From an uncultured Eubacteriales bacterium (lineage in GTDB: Bacteria; Bacillota; Clostridia; Oscillospirales; Oscillospiraceae), in assembly GCA_905201305.1 (NCBI GenBank), contig CAJKNS010000119.1, positions 1-7,186 of the forward strand: a stretch of 7,186 bases of DNA, written 5' to 3'. Position numbers and translations under genes: made by a program. Below the pieces are notes generated by a model. That model saw only the letters and a program-made list of their open reading frames with translations. It did not search any database and was not told the origin of the DNA. Positions 1 to 5,517 of this stretch are shown here, piece by piece; position 1 is the first letter of the stretch; each line of letters starts with the position of its first letter.

Positions 1-1
1 A

Positions 2-436
2 AGCCATGTGGAATTGGAAGGCAGCCTTTATAACGGCACCGGCTATTATGGAAAGTCTGCCCATGACCTGCAGGTGACGCTGGAGGACGGCGCACATCTC
101 ACCGGTGCCATTTCCGCCACCGAAACCCACCACATTGATGAGTTCGGCAAGCAGAAAGCCAGCTTTACCAGTGACGAATACTATTATATTGGCAGTGTCG
201 GCAACCGTCCCTATTTCAGCGGGCATAACACGGTTGCGGTAACGTTGAAGGGAGACGCCCGGTGGACCGTGACCGGAGACAGCCATGTGTCTCAGCTGAT
301 GCTCACGGGCAGCAGCCGACTGGAAGCTGCGCCAGATCGTCGGCTGTCCGTTTCCGTTGACGGTATCCCTGTGGAGCCGGAGCGGGATCGACTGTATCAG
401 GGACACATTCTGATTCAGGCAATTCCGGTTCCGTAA
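2..436 (+). CDS. C-terminal part of a beta-rich, probably surface protein (5' end outside window)
   Basis: The frame is open from the left edge to the TAA at 434-436, so this is the 3' end of a longer gene. A GTG at position 8 is in frame, but no ribosome binding site can be seen before it and the codons upstream are also open, so I read it as internal. The visible ~144 residues alternate hydrophobic and polar residues in short strands separated by G/D/N turns. Examples are LEDGAHLTGAIS and TLKGDARWTVTGDSHVSQLM, a pattern typical of right-handed beta-helix or adhesin-like repeat proteins. The end (GHILIQAIPVP) has no LPxTG motif, membrane anchor or obvious dockerin. The family assignment rests only on strand pattern. 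An extracytoplasmic location is likely but not shown, because any signal peptide lies outside the window. Confidence 0.7.
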   Translation, partial: SHVELEGSLYNGTGYYGKSAHDLQVTLEDGAHLTGAISATETHHIDEFGKQKASFTSDEYYYIGSVGNRPYFSGHNTVAVTLKGDARWTVTGDSHVSQLMLTGSSRLEAAPDRRLSVSVDGIPVEPERDRLYQGHILIQAIPVP

Positions 437-452
437 TCCATACAAACCAAAT

Positions 453-503
453 AACAGACCTCTGATTTCTTTCGATGAAATCAGAGGTCTGTTTGCGTTT
501 TTT
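453..503. terminator. Strong intrinsic terminator, probably bidirectional
   Basis: A perfect 17-bp stem (453-469 with 477-493) has a 7-nt loop and is followed on the plus strand by a T-rich run (TTTGCGTTTTTT, 492-503). On the minus strand the stem is followed by a weaker T-rich run (TATTTGGTTT). It sits between the end of the beta-rich gene and the convergent response regulator gene, so it can end both transcripts. Confidence 0.9.
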
Positions 504-507
504 GGCT

Positions 508-523
508 TGCGGTGTTGCCTTAG
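508..523 (+). repeat. Dispersed 16-bp motif, copy 1
   Basis: TGCGGTGTTGCCTTAG lies 4 bp past the stop codon of the response regulator gene (minus strand). The exact reverse complement occurs at 7110-7125, and a 14/16 match in the same orientation at 3280-3295. Copies 1 and 2 also share the preceding TGGCT. The function is unknown. It resembles a short REP-like unit or the end of a small non-autonomous mobile element. Confidence 0.6.
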
Positions 524-527
524 CTGT

Positions 528-1262
528 TTAACCGGATACGTAGGTTGAGAGCCAGCGGTGATAATTGTCACGGAAGCTGTCGCAGTAGCTTCGCCCTACC
601 GGCAGCGTATTTCCAGTGGAAAGGGTAATTTCCATGCGCCTGGTTGCCGAGATGTAACGGTGGTTGACAATATAGCCCCGATGGCAGATGGAAAACTGCT
701 CTTTGGGCAGCAGGTCATACAGCTCCTTGACGCTCAGGTTCGTTGTAAAATCGCGACCGTCCTCCAGGAGTAAATGGATGTTTCGCACTTTGCGCTCACA
801 ATAGACCAGCTCCTTGAGGGGAACCACAACCCGTGCACCGCCGGAAACAATGGAGACATACTGCATTTGCTCTGTGCGGTACTGGAAGAAGCGCCGCATT
901 GCCTTATCAATCCGCGTTTCATATTCGTCTTTTAGAATATAGTAGATGGGCGAGGTTTCAAAGACATCCGTGACGTAGGAGAGATAGGCGGTCAAATAGA
1001 TCACGGCGCAGCCGGGACATTGCTTTTTCAGTTCACTCACGCCGTCGATGCCGGAGCGCGCGCCCGTTCCCAGGTCAATATCGGAGATGACCAAATCTAC
1101 GGGAGTGGTTTTGGCGGCTTCCAGCATGGAGGGAATATCGGTAAAGCAGAGGATAGAATAGCCGCTGGGGGCGTGCGCCTCCAGCCATTCGGTCAGCTTT
1201 GCCTCAAATCCGTGCAGAAATATCTCGTTATCGTCCAAAAGAAAGATGGAAAGCGGTGTCAT
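528..1262 (-). CDS. LytTR-family DNA-binding response regulator
   Basis: This is the cytoplasmic output half of a two-component system. Residues 1-125 form a receiver domain: acidic pair D10/D11, likely phosphoacceptor D61 (in VISDIDLG), conserved T91 and K111. Residues ~135-240 form a LytTR DNA-binding domain with the hallmark stretch FSICHRGYIVNHRYI (190-204). The 244-aa length is normal for AgrA/VirR-type regulators, which bind pairs of short direct repeats about 21-22 bp apart. The ATG overlaps the TGA of the kinase gene (ATGA, 1259-1262), and GAAAAGGAG lies 8 nt upstream inside the kinase gene, so the start is secure and the two are co-translated. The paired 21-bp repeats at 2628-2669, upstream of the operon, are the best candidate target. 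No peptide-processing AgrB-like gene is in the window. Assignment to family is firm; the signal and regulon are unknown. Confidence 0.95.
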   Translation of the reverse strand: MTPLSIFLLDDNEIFLHGFEAKLTEWLEAHAPSGYSILCFTDIPSMLEAAKTTPVDLVISDIDLGTGARSGIDGVSELKKQCPGCAVIYLTAYLSYVTDVFETSPIYYILKDEYETRIDKAMRRFFQYRTEQMQYVSIVSGGARVVVPLKELVYCERKVRNIHLLLEDGRDFTTNLSVKELYDLLPKEQFSICHRGYIVNHRYISATRRMEITLSTGNTLPVGRSYCDSFRDNYHRWLSTYVSG

Positions 1263-2572
1263 TTTGCGGGCTCCTTTTCATAATCCAGCGGGATCCAAAG
1301 TGCAATCCGAAAGGTGGAAGCATCTGTTTTGATGTCCATTTGTCCGGAATAGCGGTCTGCCAGCTGCTGCAAAATGGTCAGTCCCCAGCCGTGCTCAGAG
1401 GACAGCTCCGGTGATTGGGGCGCCGTGATTGCTGCGCCGCCGGAGGGATTGGAGCAGGAAATCAGCAGCTCACTGCCGTGGAGAATCGCGGAAAAGTCAA
1501 TGGAGCGCTGCTCTGCCGGAAGCTTGGCACAGGCATGGATGGCATTATCCAGAAGGTTGGAAGCAATGCTGCTGAGTCCGGTGGAATCAAAATCGATGTG
1601 CGCCGGAAGCTGACCCTCGTAATGAAACGCAATCTCATGATCCTGTATGAGATAATGTTTGGTATTGATGACGGCATCAATGACCGCGTTGCCGGAGAAT
1701 ACCGCGTTGCCCCACTGCTTCACCTCGGTAAAATAGGAGTCAAGCTGCTGGACGGCAGTGTCGGTATGTCCGCCGCTAAGCAGCATCCGGACTGCCTGGA
1801 GCTGATTGATCATATCATGGCGAAGCTGGCGTATGATCTGGGACTGCTGCTGCAATCTGGAATAATTCTCTGCCTCGCTTTTCAGCAGCAGCTCCGACTG
1901 CTGCTTGTCCAGCTCCAGCTGGTGCAGCTTGCTGAGCTGCTCAAAGGTGTGCATCAGCATATAGTCCATGACGATCATGAACACGACAATGAGGGTGGAG
2001 CAGATGGCAAAGGGCATGATGACGCCCTGAACGGCAAGGGCGAGGGCGTCCATATAAATCAGCGCCAGCAGAATGGCAGTCTGGAAAACAAAAAGGGGCA
2101 AATACCGTTTGACGTTTTTCGAAGTATACCGGTGGAACAGCTTGTCGCATATGATCCAGGTGATGTAATAGCAGAAGATGTAGTAGGGGGTAGAAAGCAG
2201 CCGAATTATCACGATGAACGAGATGGGCAGCTGCTGCATGGAAGTAAAATCCGGATATGCCAGCAGTAGCATTAAATCATTGGGGAATTCGGCAATGAAC
2301 ATCATAAAAATGCTCAATACCGTGTAGATGACGGCGTTGATTTTAGGAATTCTGGTTCCGATCAGCGCGAGAATTAATTGAAGCATGCAGGTGGCGACAG
2401 CGCGTACTAGCAGTATACCATCGGTAAGCATGTAAACAATAAGAACCAAAGCGGCGGATACCGCGGTCCGCGAAGCACAGTGCGTTGCCTGGGTATAGCG
2501 GTATGTCATATAATAGGCGGCGACAATCTGCAAAAGGGCAGAAAGCGCATCCAGCCAAAATCGAACGTCCAT
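1259..2572 (-). CDS. AgrC-like GHKL sensor histidine kinase (membrane)
   Basis: This 437-aa membrane kinase is the partner of the following response regulator. The N-terminal ~205 residues are very hydrophobic, with about six or seven membrane segments (roughly 4-24, 36-55, 57-71, 79-96, 117-140, 158-177, 183-206). A Gln/Leu/Glu-rich, probably coiled-coil linker follows (~208-248). The phosphoacceptor is H252 in the RQLRHDMINQLQ motif. The ATP-binding GHKL domain shows an N box (SNLLDNAIHA, 338-347) and a G box (GWGLTIL, 395-401), as in the HPK10/AgrC group. The ATG at 2572 is preceded by AAAGGCGG at a good distance. A polytopic sensor without an extracellular domain often senses peptides or membrane-soluble ligands, but no signal-peptide gene is visible here. 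The operon runs kinase then regulator with a 4-bp overlap. Confidence 0.95.
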   Translation of the reverse strand: MDVRFWLDALSALLQIVAAYYMTYRYTQATHCASRTAVSAALVLIVYMLTDGILLVRAVATCMLQLILALIGTRIPKINAVIYTVLSIFMMFIAEFPNDLMLLLAYPDFTSMQQLPISFIVIIRLLSTPYYIFCYYITWIICDKLFHRYTSKNVKRYLPLFVFQTAILLALIYMDALALAVQGVIMPFAICSTLIVVFMIVMDYMLMHTFEQLSKLHQLELDKQQSELLLKSEAENYSRLQQQSQIIRQLRHDMINQLQAVRMLLSGGHTDTAVQQLDSYFTEVKQWGNAVFSGNAVIDAVINTKHYLIQDHEIAFHYEGQLPAHIDFDSTGLSSIASNLLDNAIHACAKLPAEQRSIDFSAILHGSELLISCSNPSGGAAITAPQSPELSSEHGWGLTILQQLADRYSGQMDIKTDASTFRIALWIPLDYEKEPAK

Positions 2573-2595
2573 GGAACCACCGCCTTTCCATGGAT

Positions 2596-2625
2596 ATCAT
2601 AGCATAGCATACAATGGAAAATCAA
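2596..2625 (-). promoter_or_regulatory. Putative promoter of the two-component operon
   Basis: Reading the minus strand, TTGATT (2625-2620) and TATGAT (2601-2596) are separated by 18 bp. Transcription would start only about 15-20 nt before the kinase ATG, giving a short leader. The 21-bp tandem repeats lie immediately upstream of the -35 box, the usual place for an activator. Overlapping TATGCT copies just upstream make the exact -10 uncertain. Confidence 0.45.
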
Positions 2626-2627
2626 GA

Positions 2628-2669
2628 AAAACAGGTTATTTCTACAAGAAAACAGGTTGTTTAGACAAG
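2628..2669. repeat. Two tandem 21-bp direct repeats; candidate LytTR regulator binding site
   Basis: Units 2628-2648 and 2649-2669 match at 18 of 21 positions, sharing AAAACAGGTT, then TTT, then ACAAG. The 21-bp period places the cores two helical turns apart, as is known for LytTR-type regulators. The core contains GTT but is not a perfect match to the published LytTR consensus, so assignment rests on spacing and position. The repeats fill the space between the -35 boxes of two divergent promoters. Confidence 0.6.
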
Positions 2670-2673
2670 ACTG

Positions 2674-2703
2674 TTGAATTTGGAAGCCTGCTTCAGGTAT
2701 AAT
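2674..2703 (+). promoter_or_regulatory. Putative promoter of the 148-aa gene
   Basis: TTGAAT (2674-2679) and a perfect TATAAT (2698-2703) are separated by 18 bp. The -35 box begins 5 bp after the second 21-bp repeat, so activation by the neighbouring response regulator is plausible. The leader to the ATG at 2803 would be about 90 nt. Confidence 0.6.
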
Positions 2704-2802
2704 ATTATATTATGCTGTTTTGGTTGAACTGGAAAGCACGTGACTGGCGTATTGCAGGTTGGGGAGCCGCTGGGCTTCATGTGGATAGAGAGGAGAATCC
2801 GG

Positions 2803-3249
2803 ATGAACACGGTAGAGATTGTATATGATTCGCCATTTCGCTTTTGGGTAGAATCGCTGAACATGGTAATACGGCTGTTGGACATGGTCAGAACGGCGGT
2901 CGGAATTGTAGCTGACTTTGGCTTCGAAGCCCAGACGTGCCGGGTGGGCGGCGGCGTTCATGAGCTGGACACGGGTTATGAAGAATTCCATCAGGTGTAC
3001 GGCAGTTTTGCGGAGCTCGAGCGCTGCCTGATTGATGATTATAGGGCAATGGAAGCGTCACTGCGCGGAACCTGGCTGAGTACACTGAATTTTGAGTACA
3101 TCGAAATACAGCTGGTGCGGAATACAGAACGCGATACCATGCGATTTTGCCGCGGCACAATGAAGCTGAGTGGCTATTTTCGAGATCCCGATGAAATTGC
3201 AGCCATAGAGACGGAGTTAAAGGCGGCACTTGTGACAAAGGAAAACTGA
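2803..3249 (+). CDS. Unrecognised 148-aa protein, divergent from the two-component operon
   Basis: I do not recognise this family. The ATG at 2803 is chosen because AGAGGAGA (2788-2795) lies at ideal distance; the frame is open 21 codons further upstream, but that part has no binding site. The product starts MNTVEIVYDS and is soluble-looking, with no signal peptide or membrane segment. Tyr, Phe and acidic residues are common, there are two cysteines in the middle and second half plus one near residue 47, and the C-terminus (RDPDEIAAIETELKAALVTKEN) is probably helical. It stands alone behind its own promoter, back to back with the kinase and sharing the 21-bp repeats, so it may be a target or accessory of that system. 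No function is proposed. Reading-frame length, binding site and promoter support a real gene. Confidence 0.75.
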   Translation: MNTVEIVYDSPFRFWVESLNMVIRLLDMVRTAVGIVADFGFEAQTCRVGGGVHELDTGYEEFHQVYGSFAELERCLIDDYRAMEASLRGTWLSTLNFEYIEIQLVRNTERDTMRFCRGTMKLSGYFRDPDEIAAIETELKAALVTKEN

Positions 3250-3279
3250 GCATCTGGCGGCAGGCTTCGGTTTCTGGCT

Positions 3280-3295
3280 TGCGGTATTGCCATAG
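3280..3295 (+). repeat. Dispersed 16-bp motif, copy 2 (14/16)
   Basis: TGCGGTATTGCCATAG differs at two positions from the copy at 508-523 and, like it, is preceded by TGGCT. It begins 30 bp past the stop of the 148-aa gene. No T-tract or clear terminator hairpin accompanies it. Confidence 0.45.
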
Positions 3296-3351
3296 AAGAG
3301 CCAACACTTTGCTGTATGTATATAAAATCCGCATTGCTCTGGTTGACCAAA

Positions 3352-3380
3352 TTGACGGTGTCTCCATCGTTTGCTATGCT
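3352..3380 (+). promoter_or_regulatory. Putative promoter in the gene-poor stretch, with small GAC/GTC dyad
   Basis: TTGACG (3352-3357) and TATGCT (3375-3380) are separated by 17 bp, a near-consensus sigma-70 promoter. GACGGTGTC (3354-3362) is a small dyad over the -35 box that could be an operator. It points into the possible gene remnant at 3411-3495, and no intact gene follows directly. Confidence 0.45.
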
Positions 3381-3410
3381 GAAGTGATACATAACTAATC
3401 ACGACTGTCT

Positions 3411-3495
3411 GGAGAGAGCAACAAAAAAGAAACGGCGGGAGTTTACACAGGAGCGCCAGCGGGCGCTTTTGTGGATGCAGACGATACGGATGTAA
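3411..3495 (+). pseudogene. Possible remnant of a small gene start (degenerate)
   Basis: About 30 nt after the promoter at 3352-3380 lies a ribosome-binding-like GGAGAGAG (3411-3418). It is followed by an open stretch reading KKKRREFTQERQRALLWMQT before TAA at 3493-3495. There is no start codon at the expected place: AAG at 3427-3429 sits where an ATG would be, 8 nt after the site. Another frame stays open from about 3397 to the TGA at 3575-3577, also without a well-placed start. A basic N-terminus of this type would suit a DNA-binding regulator, but I cannot name a family. It may be noncoding; this is a tentative call. Confidence 0.25.
3446..3473 (+). other. Strong 12-bp hairpin with AGCG tetraloop
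   Basis: 3446-3457 pairs with 3462-3473 over 12 positions (10 Watson-Crick, 2 G-U in RNA form) around the loop AGCG. It lies about 60 nt downstream of the putative start site of the 3352-3380 promoter. The T run is inside the stem rather than after it, so it is a weak terminator at best. It could be a terminator or attenuator remnant, or a structured leader. Confidence 0.45.
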
Positions 3496-3529
3496 GCGAC
3501 ACCCTGTGCAGTTGCGGTGATTCAAAAAT

Positions 3530-3560
3530 GAAAACAGGTAAAATGCACAATACTGTTTTC
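3530..3560. promoter_or_regulatory. Inverted repeat sharing the AAAACAG core of the 21-bp repeats
   Basis: GAAAACAG (3530-3537) and CTGTTTTC (3553-3560) form a perfect 8-bp inverted repeat with a 15-nt spacer. The first arm continues as AAAACAGGT (3531-3539), identical to the start of both 21-bp repeats at 2628-2669. It ends 14 bp before the promoter of the SDR gene, where an activator could bind. That the same regulator binds both is an inference. Confidence 0.4.
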
Positions 3561-3574
3561 GGCATTTATGCGAT

Positions 3575-3609
3575 TTGACATTGCAGGAAAAGCCAATTTG
3601 TTCTAGTAT
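3575..3609 (+). promoter_or_regulatory. Putative promoter of the SDR gene
   Basis: TTGCAG (3581-3586) and TAGTAT (3604-3609) are 17 bp apart. A perfect TTGACA (3575-3580) sits immediately upstream but would give a 23-bp spacer. The suboptimal spacing fits a promoter that needs an activator. The leader to the ATG at 3735 would be about 120 nt and contains the palindrome at 3652-3665. Confidence 0.4.
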
Positions 3610-3633
3610 GGAACCACAACAAAACCCCGTAAT

Positions 3634-3665
3634 TGTCCGGTGCGCATGGTGCCTGTCCGGACAGG
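3634..3665. promoter_or_regulatory. Perfect 14-bp palindrome plus half-site in the SDR leader; candidate operator
   Basis: CCTGTCCGGACAGG (3652-3665) is a perfect palindrome. Its half TGTCCGG is also present at 3634-3640, exactly 20 bp upstream, and a shorter GGACAG lies at 3697-3702. The position, just downstream of the predicted transcription start, suits a dimeric repressor (for example TetR-, GntR- or MarR-type). No such regulator gene is intact in the window. Confidence 0.45.
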
Positions 3666-3734
3666 AAAGACGGGAAAACGACAGCGAATTCCATCGCGGA
3701 CAGAAGAAGCCGCGCACAGAAAGGAACTTATGAC

Positions 3735-4496
3735 ATGAAACAGCTGAGCGAAAAAGTGGCAATTATCACCGGATGCGGTCAGGGCATCGGCAAGGGTGTG
3801 GCACTGTGTATGGCAAAACGGGGCGTGCGGGTGACGTGTATCGGCCGCCGGCTTGGACCGGTGGAGCAGACTGCCAAGGAGATTGAGGAGCTGGGCGGTC
3901 AGGCAATTGCGATTTCCTGCGATACCTCGGACCGTGATGGGGTTATGGCAGCGGTGAAAAAAACCGTGGAAACCTTTGGCTCGGTGGATATCCTCATCAA
4001 CAACGCCCAGAGTCTGCCCCCGTCGGCTCCGGTGGAGGATACGCTGTATGAGAGCATGTATCTGGCATGGTCCACGGGTACCATCGGCAGCCTGAATTTC
4101 ATGCAGGCATGCTTCCCCTATATGAAGGAGCAGGGAGAGGGACGCATCATCAACTTTGCATCCGCCACCGGCATGTTCGGCTATGCGGGGCAGCTTGCCT
4201 ATGCCAGCAACAAGGAGTCCATCCGCGGTCTGACCAAAATTGCGGCAAAGGAATGGGCAAAATACGGAATTACGGTCAATGTATGTTTGCCCGGTGCAGA
4301 ATCTCCTGCGGCGAAGGCGTGGAAGGAGAAGTTTCCGGACCTCTATGAGAAGCAGATGGAGCAGCTTCCCATGCATCGGCTGGGCGACCCGGAGACGGAT
4401 ATTGGTGCGGCTCTGACATTCCTCGCGGGACCGGACAGCAAGTTCTATTCCGGACAGAGCTTTATTCTGGATGGCGCCAACAGCATTATGCCCTGA
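3735..4496 (+). CDS. Short-chain dehydrogenase/reductase (SDR), NADP(H)-type, atypical tetrad
   Basis: This 253-aa classical SDR oxidises or reduces a hydroxyl/ketone on a small molecule, in the cytoplasm. It has the Rossmann glycine motif TGCGQGIG (12-19), R38/R39 after the second strand (favouring NADP(H)), D63, NNAQ (89-92, usually NNAG), and the catalytic S143, Y156 and K160 (YASNK). The C-terminal FILDGANS (243-250) is typical. The Asn that normally completes the tetrad, in the VNLxG segment, appears to be G115 in WSTGTIGS. The ATG at 3735 has AGAAAGGA at good spacing; an in-frame TTG at 3633 has none. A terminator follows, so it is probably a single-gene transcript, but it is co-oriented with three BaiE-like genes, hinting at a shared pathway. 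Bile-acid and steroid pathways pair such SDRs with SnoaL-type dehydratases. The substrate is unknown. Confidence 0.93.
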   Translation: MKQLSEKVAIITGCGQGIGKGVALCMAKRGVRVTCIGRRLGPVEQTAKEIEELGGQAIAISCDTSDRDGVMAAVKKTVETFGSVDILINNAQSLPPSAPVEDTLYESMYLAWSTGTIGSLNFMQACFPYMKEQGEGRIINFASATGMFGYAGQLAYASNKESIRGLTKIAAKEWAKYGITVNVCLPGAESPAAKAWKEKFPDLYEKQMEQLPMHRLGDPETDIGAALTFLAGPDSKFYSGQSFILDGANSIMP

Positions 4497-4536
4497 CAAA
4501 ACGGGAATATCGCATCACAATTGAATGTTTAAAGGA

Positions 4537-4588
4537 GCACCCCCACCGTGTACATTGACGTACCGCGGCGGGGGTGCGTTTTGCGTTT
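4537..4588 (+). terminator. Intrinsic terminator after the SDR gene
   Basis: GCACCCCC (4537-4544) pairs with GGGGGTGC (4570-4577). The stem extends through an A/C mismatch to CCG/CGG, and GTAC/GTAC can pair near the loop. TTTTGCGTTTT follows. It begins about 40 bp after the SDR stop and separates the SDR from the following genes. Confidence 0.85.
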
Positions 4589-4676
4589 TCGCGATTGGTG
4601 CGGTGATCGGTGCTGTTCTGGAGAACCGGGGCATGGGACCATTACATCTGCGGTTTGGATACATGCCGCATTGGCA

Positions 4677-4706
4677 TTGGCTTTTCGGCAGAAGCTGGGG
4701 TATCAT
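4677..4706 (+). promoter_or_regulatory. Possible promoter of the SnoaL-like operon
   Basis: TTGGCT (4677-4682) and TATCAT (4701-4706) are 18 bp apart, giving a leader of about 55 nt to the ATG at 4766. The leader holds a 6-bp hairpin (CGCAGG 4723-4728 with CCTGCG 4738-4743). A promoter is expected here because a terminator precedes and three genes follow, but the boxes are only moderate. The rest of 4589-4765 shows no gene that I can support. Confidence 0.35.
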
Positions 4707-4765
4707 CTGCTTAGAGATATTACGCAGGTGAAGCGATCCTGCGCACAACGAATGGAGGTAACACC

Positions 4766-5500
4766 ATGGGCAAGAAACAGCTGGCCCCGGAGGAGCAGGT
4801 GACCCGTTGGGAGCACATCCGCGCCATTGAGAACTTGGTGGGCAAGATGACCTACTACGGCATTCACTGCTGGGACGACAAAATCTGGGACGAGATGTGG
4901 GCCAAAAAGGCTGAGGACATCACCCTGGGCTTTAACAATGGATATTACAAGGGCGCAGAGGCTATTGAAGGCTACTACAAGGCCACAATGGATCTCCTGA
5001 AGCTCCGCACCGAGGTGGTCAAGGCCGCCAACCCCGACAAGTTTGAGGGCAAGACCGTAGAGGAAATCTTCGGCGCAGGCTCTCTGGATGTTAACAACTT
5101 CACCACTCCCATTGTGGAGCTGGCCGAGGATATGCAGACCGCAAAGGGTCTCTGGTACTTCATGCGGGGCAACACCAACTATGACGAGACCGGCATCGCC
5201 ACCTATCATCAGTGGGGCTGGATGGGCATCGACTTCATCTATGAGGACGGCGCATGGAAAATCTGGCATATGGTGAACGCCGAGGATCTCAATTTCCGGG
5301 CAGGCACCACCTGGGTAGAGAAGGCAGAACCCCTGCCTGTGCTGCCGGAGTATGCAGCCATCGCGGACTTCAAGTTCCCCGAGCCCAATGTTCCCGCTGA
5401 GGTCTATGAGCACTGGCATGACCGCCGGAAGAACGTAGATTTCCCCGGTGTTCCACAGCCCTATCACAGCTTTGCGGACACCTTCACCTACGGACTTTAA
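4766..5500 (+). CDS. SnoaL-like (NTF2-fold) protein 1, BaiE-like, Asp retained
   Basis: This 244-aa cytoplasmic protein is probably a dehydratase, isomerase or cyclase of the SnoaL-like group; reaction and substrate are not known. Residues ~12-178 form the NTF2-fold domain. AIENLVGK, DDKIWDE (37-43) and AIEGYYKATM (66-75) resemble AIKELKGK, DGKMWDE and VTEYFKSTM of bile-acid 7-alpha-dehydratase BaiE. TAKGLWYF (125-132) and DGAWKIWHM (161-169) are core strands. D37 aligns with BaiE Asp35, but N110 (in VNNFTTP) takes the place of His83. BaiE is ~166 aa; the extra length is a ~25-aa insertion (80-105) and a C-terminal extension (180-244) with VPQPYHSF (229-236). The ATG has GGAGG 8 nt upstream. 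It is the first of three closely packed paralogues; the next starts 17 bp on. Family is confident; the BaiE alignment is by eye and from memory. Confidence 0.88.
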   Translation: MGKKQLAPEEQVTRWEHIRAIENLVGKMTYYGIHCWDDKIWDEMWAKKAEDITLGFNNGYYKGAEAIEGYYKATMDLLKLRTEVVKAANPDKFEGKTVEEIFGAGSLDVNNFTTPIVELAEDMQTAKGLWYFMRGNTNYDETGIATYHQWGWMGIDFIYEDGAWKIWHMVNAEDLNFRAGTTWVEKAEPLPVLPEYAAIADFKFPEPNVPAEVYEHWHDRRKNVDFPGVPQPYHSFADTFTYGL

Positions 5501-5517
5501 GAAAGGAGGCCGACACA

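Noticed and set aside
1415..2269. Plus-strand open frame (284 codons) opposite the kinase gene
   Set aside because: The kinase motifs (H, N and G boxes) and membrane segments are on the minus strand; this is a shadow.
2628..2669. CRISPR-like array
   Set aside because: Only two contiguous units with no spacers; position and period fit a regulator site.
2740..2802. Earlier start for the 148-aa protein
   Set aside because: No binding site upstream of 2740, whereas AGAGGAGA fits the ATG at 2803.
3174..3392. Minus-strand frame of 72 codons running into the end of the 148-aa gene
   Set aside because: Its composition looks plausible in 3250-3392, but it overlaps the plus-strand gene, has no clear binding site, and covers the dispersed repeat and a plus-strand promoter.
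3633..3734. Earlier TTG start for the SDR
   Set aside because: No ribosome binding site; the extension would cover the palindrome, and the ATG at 3735 gives the usual SDR N-terminus.
3603..4499. Minus-strand open frame (298 codons) opposite the SDR gene
   Set aside because: The plus strand has all SDR motifs; the reverse frame is rich in Cys, His and Arg without a pattern.
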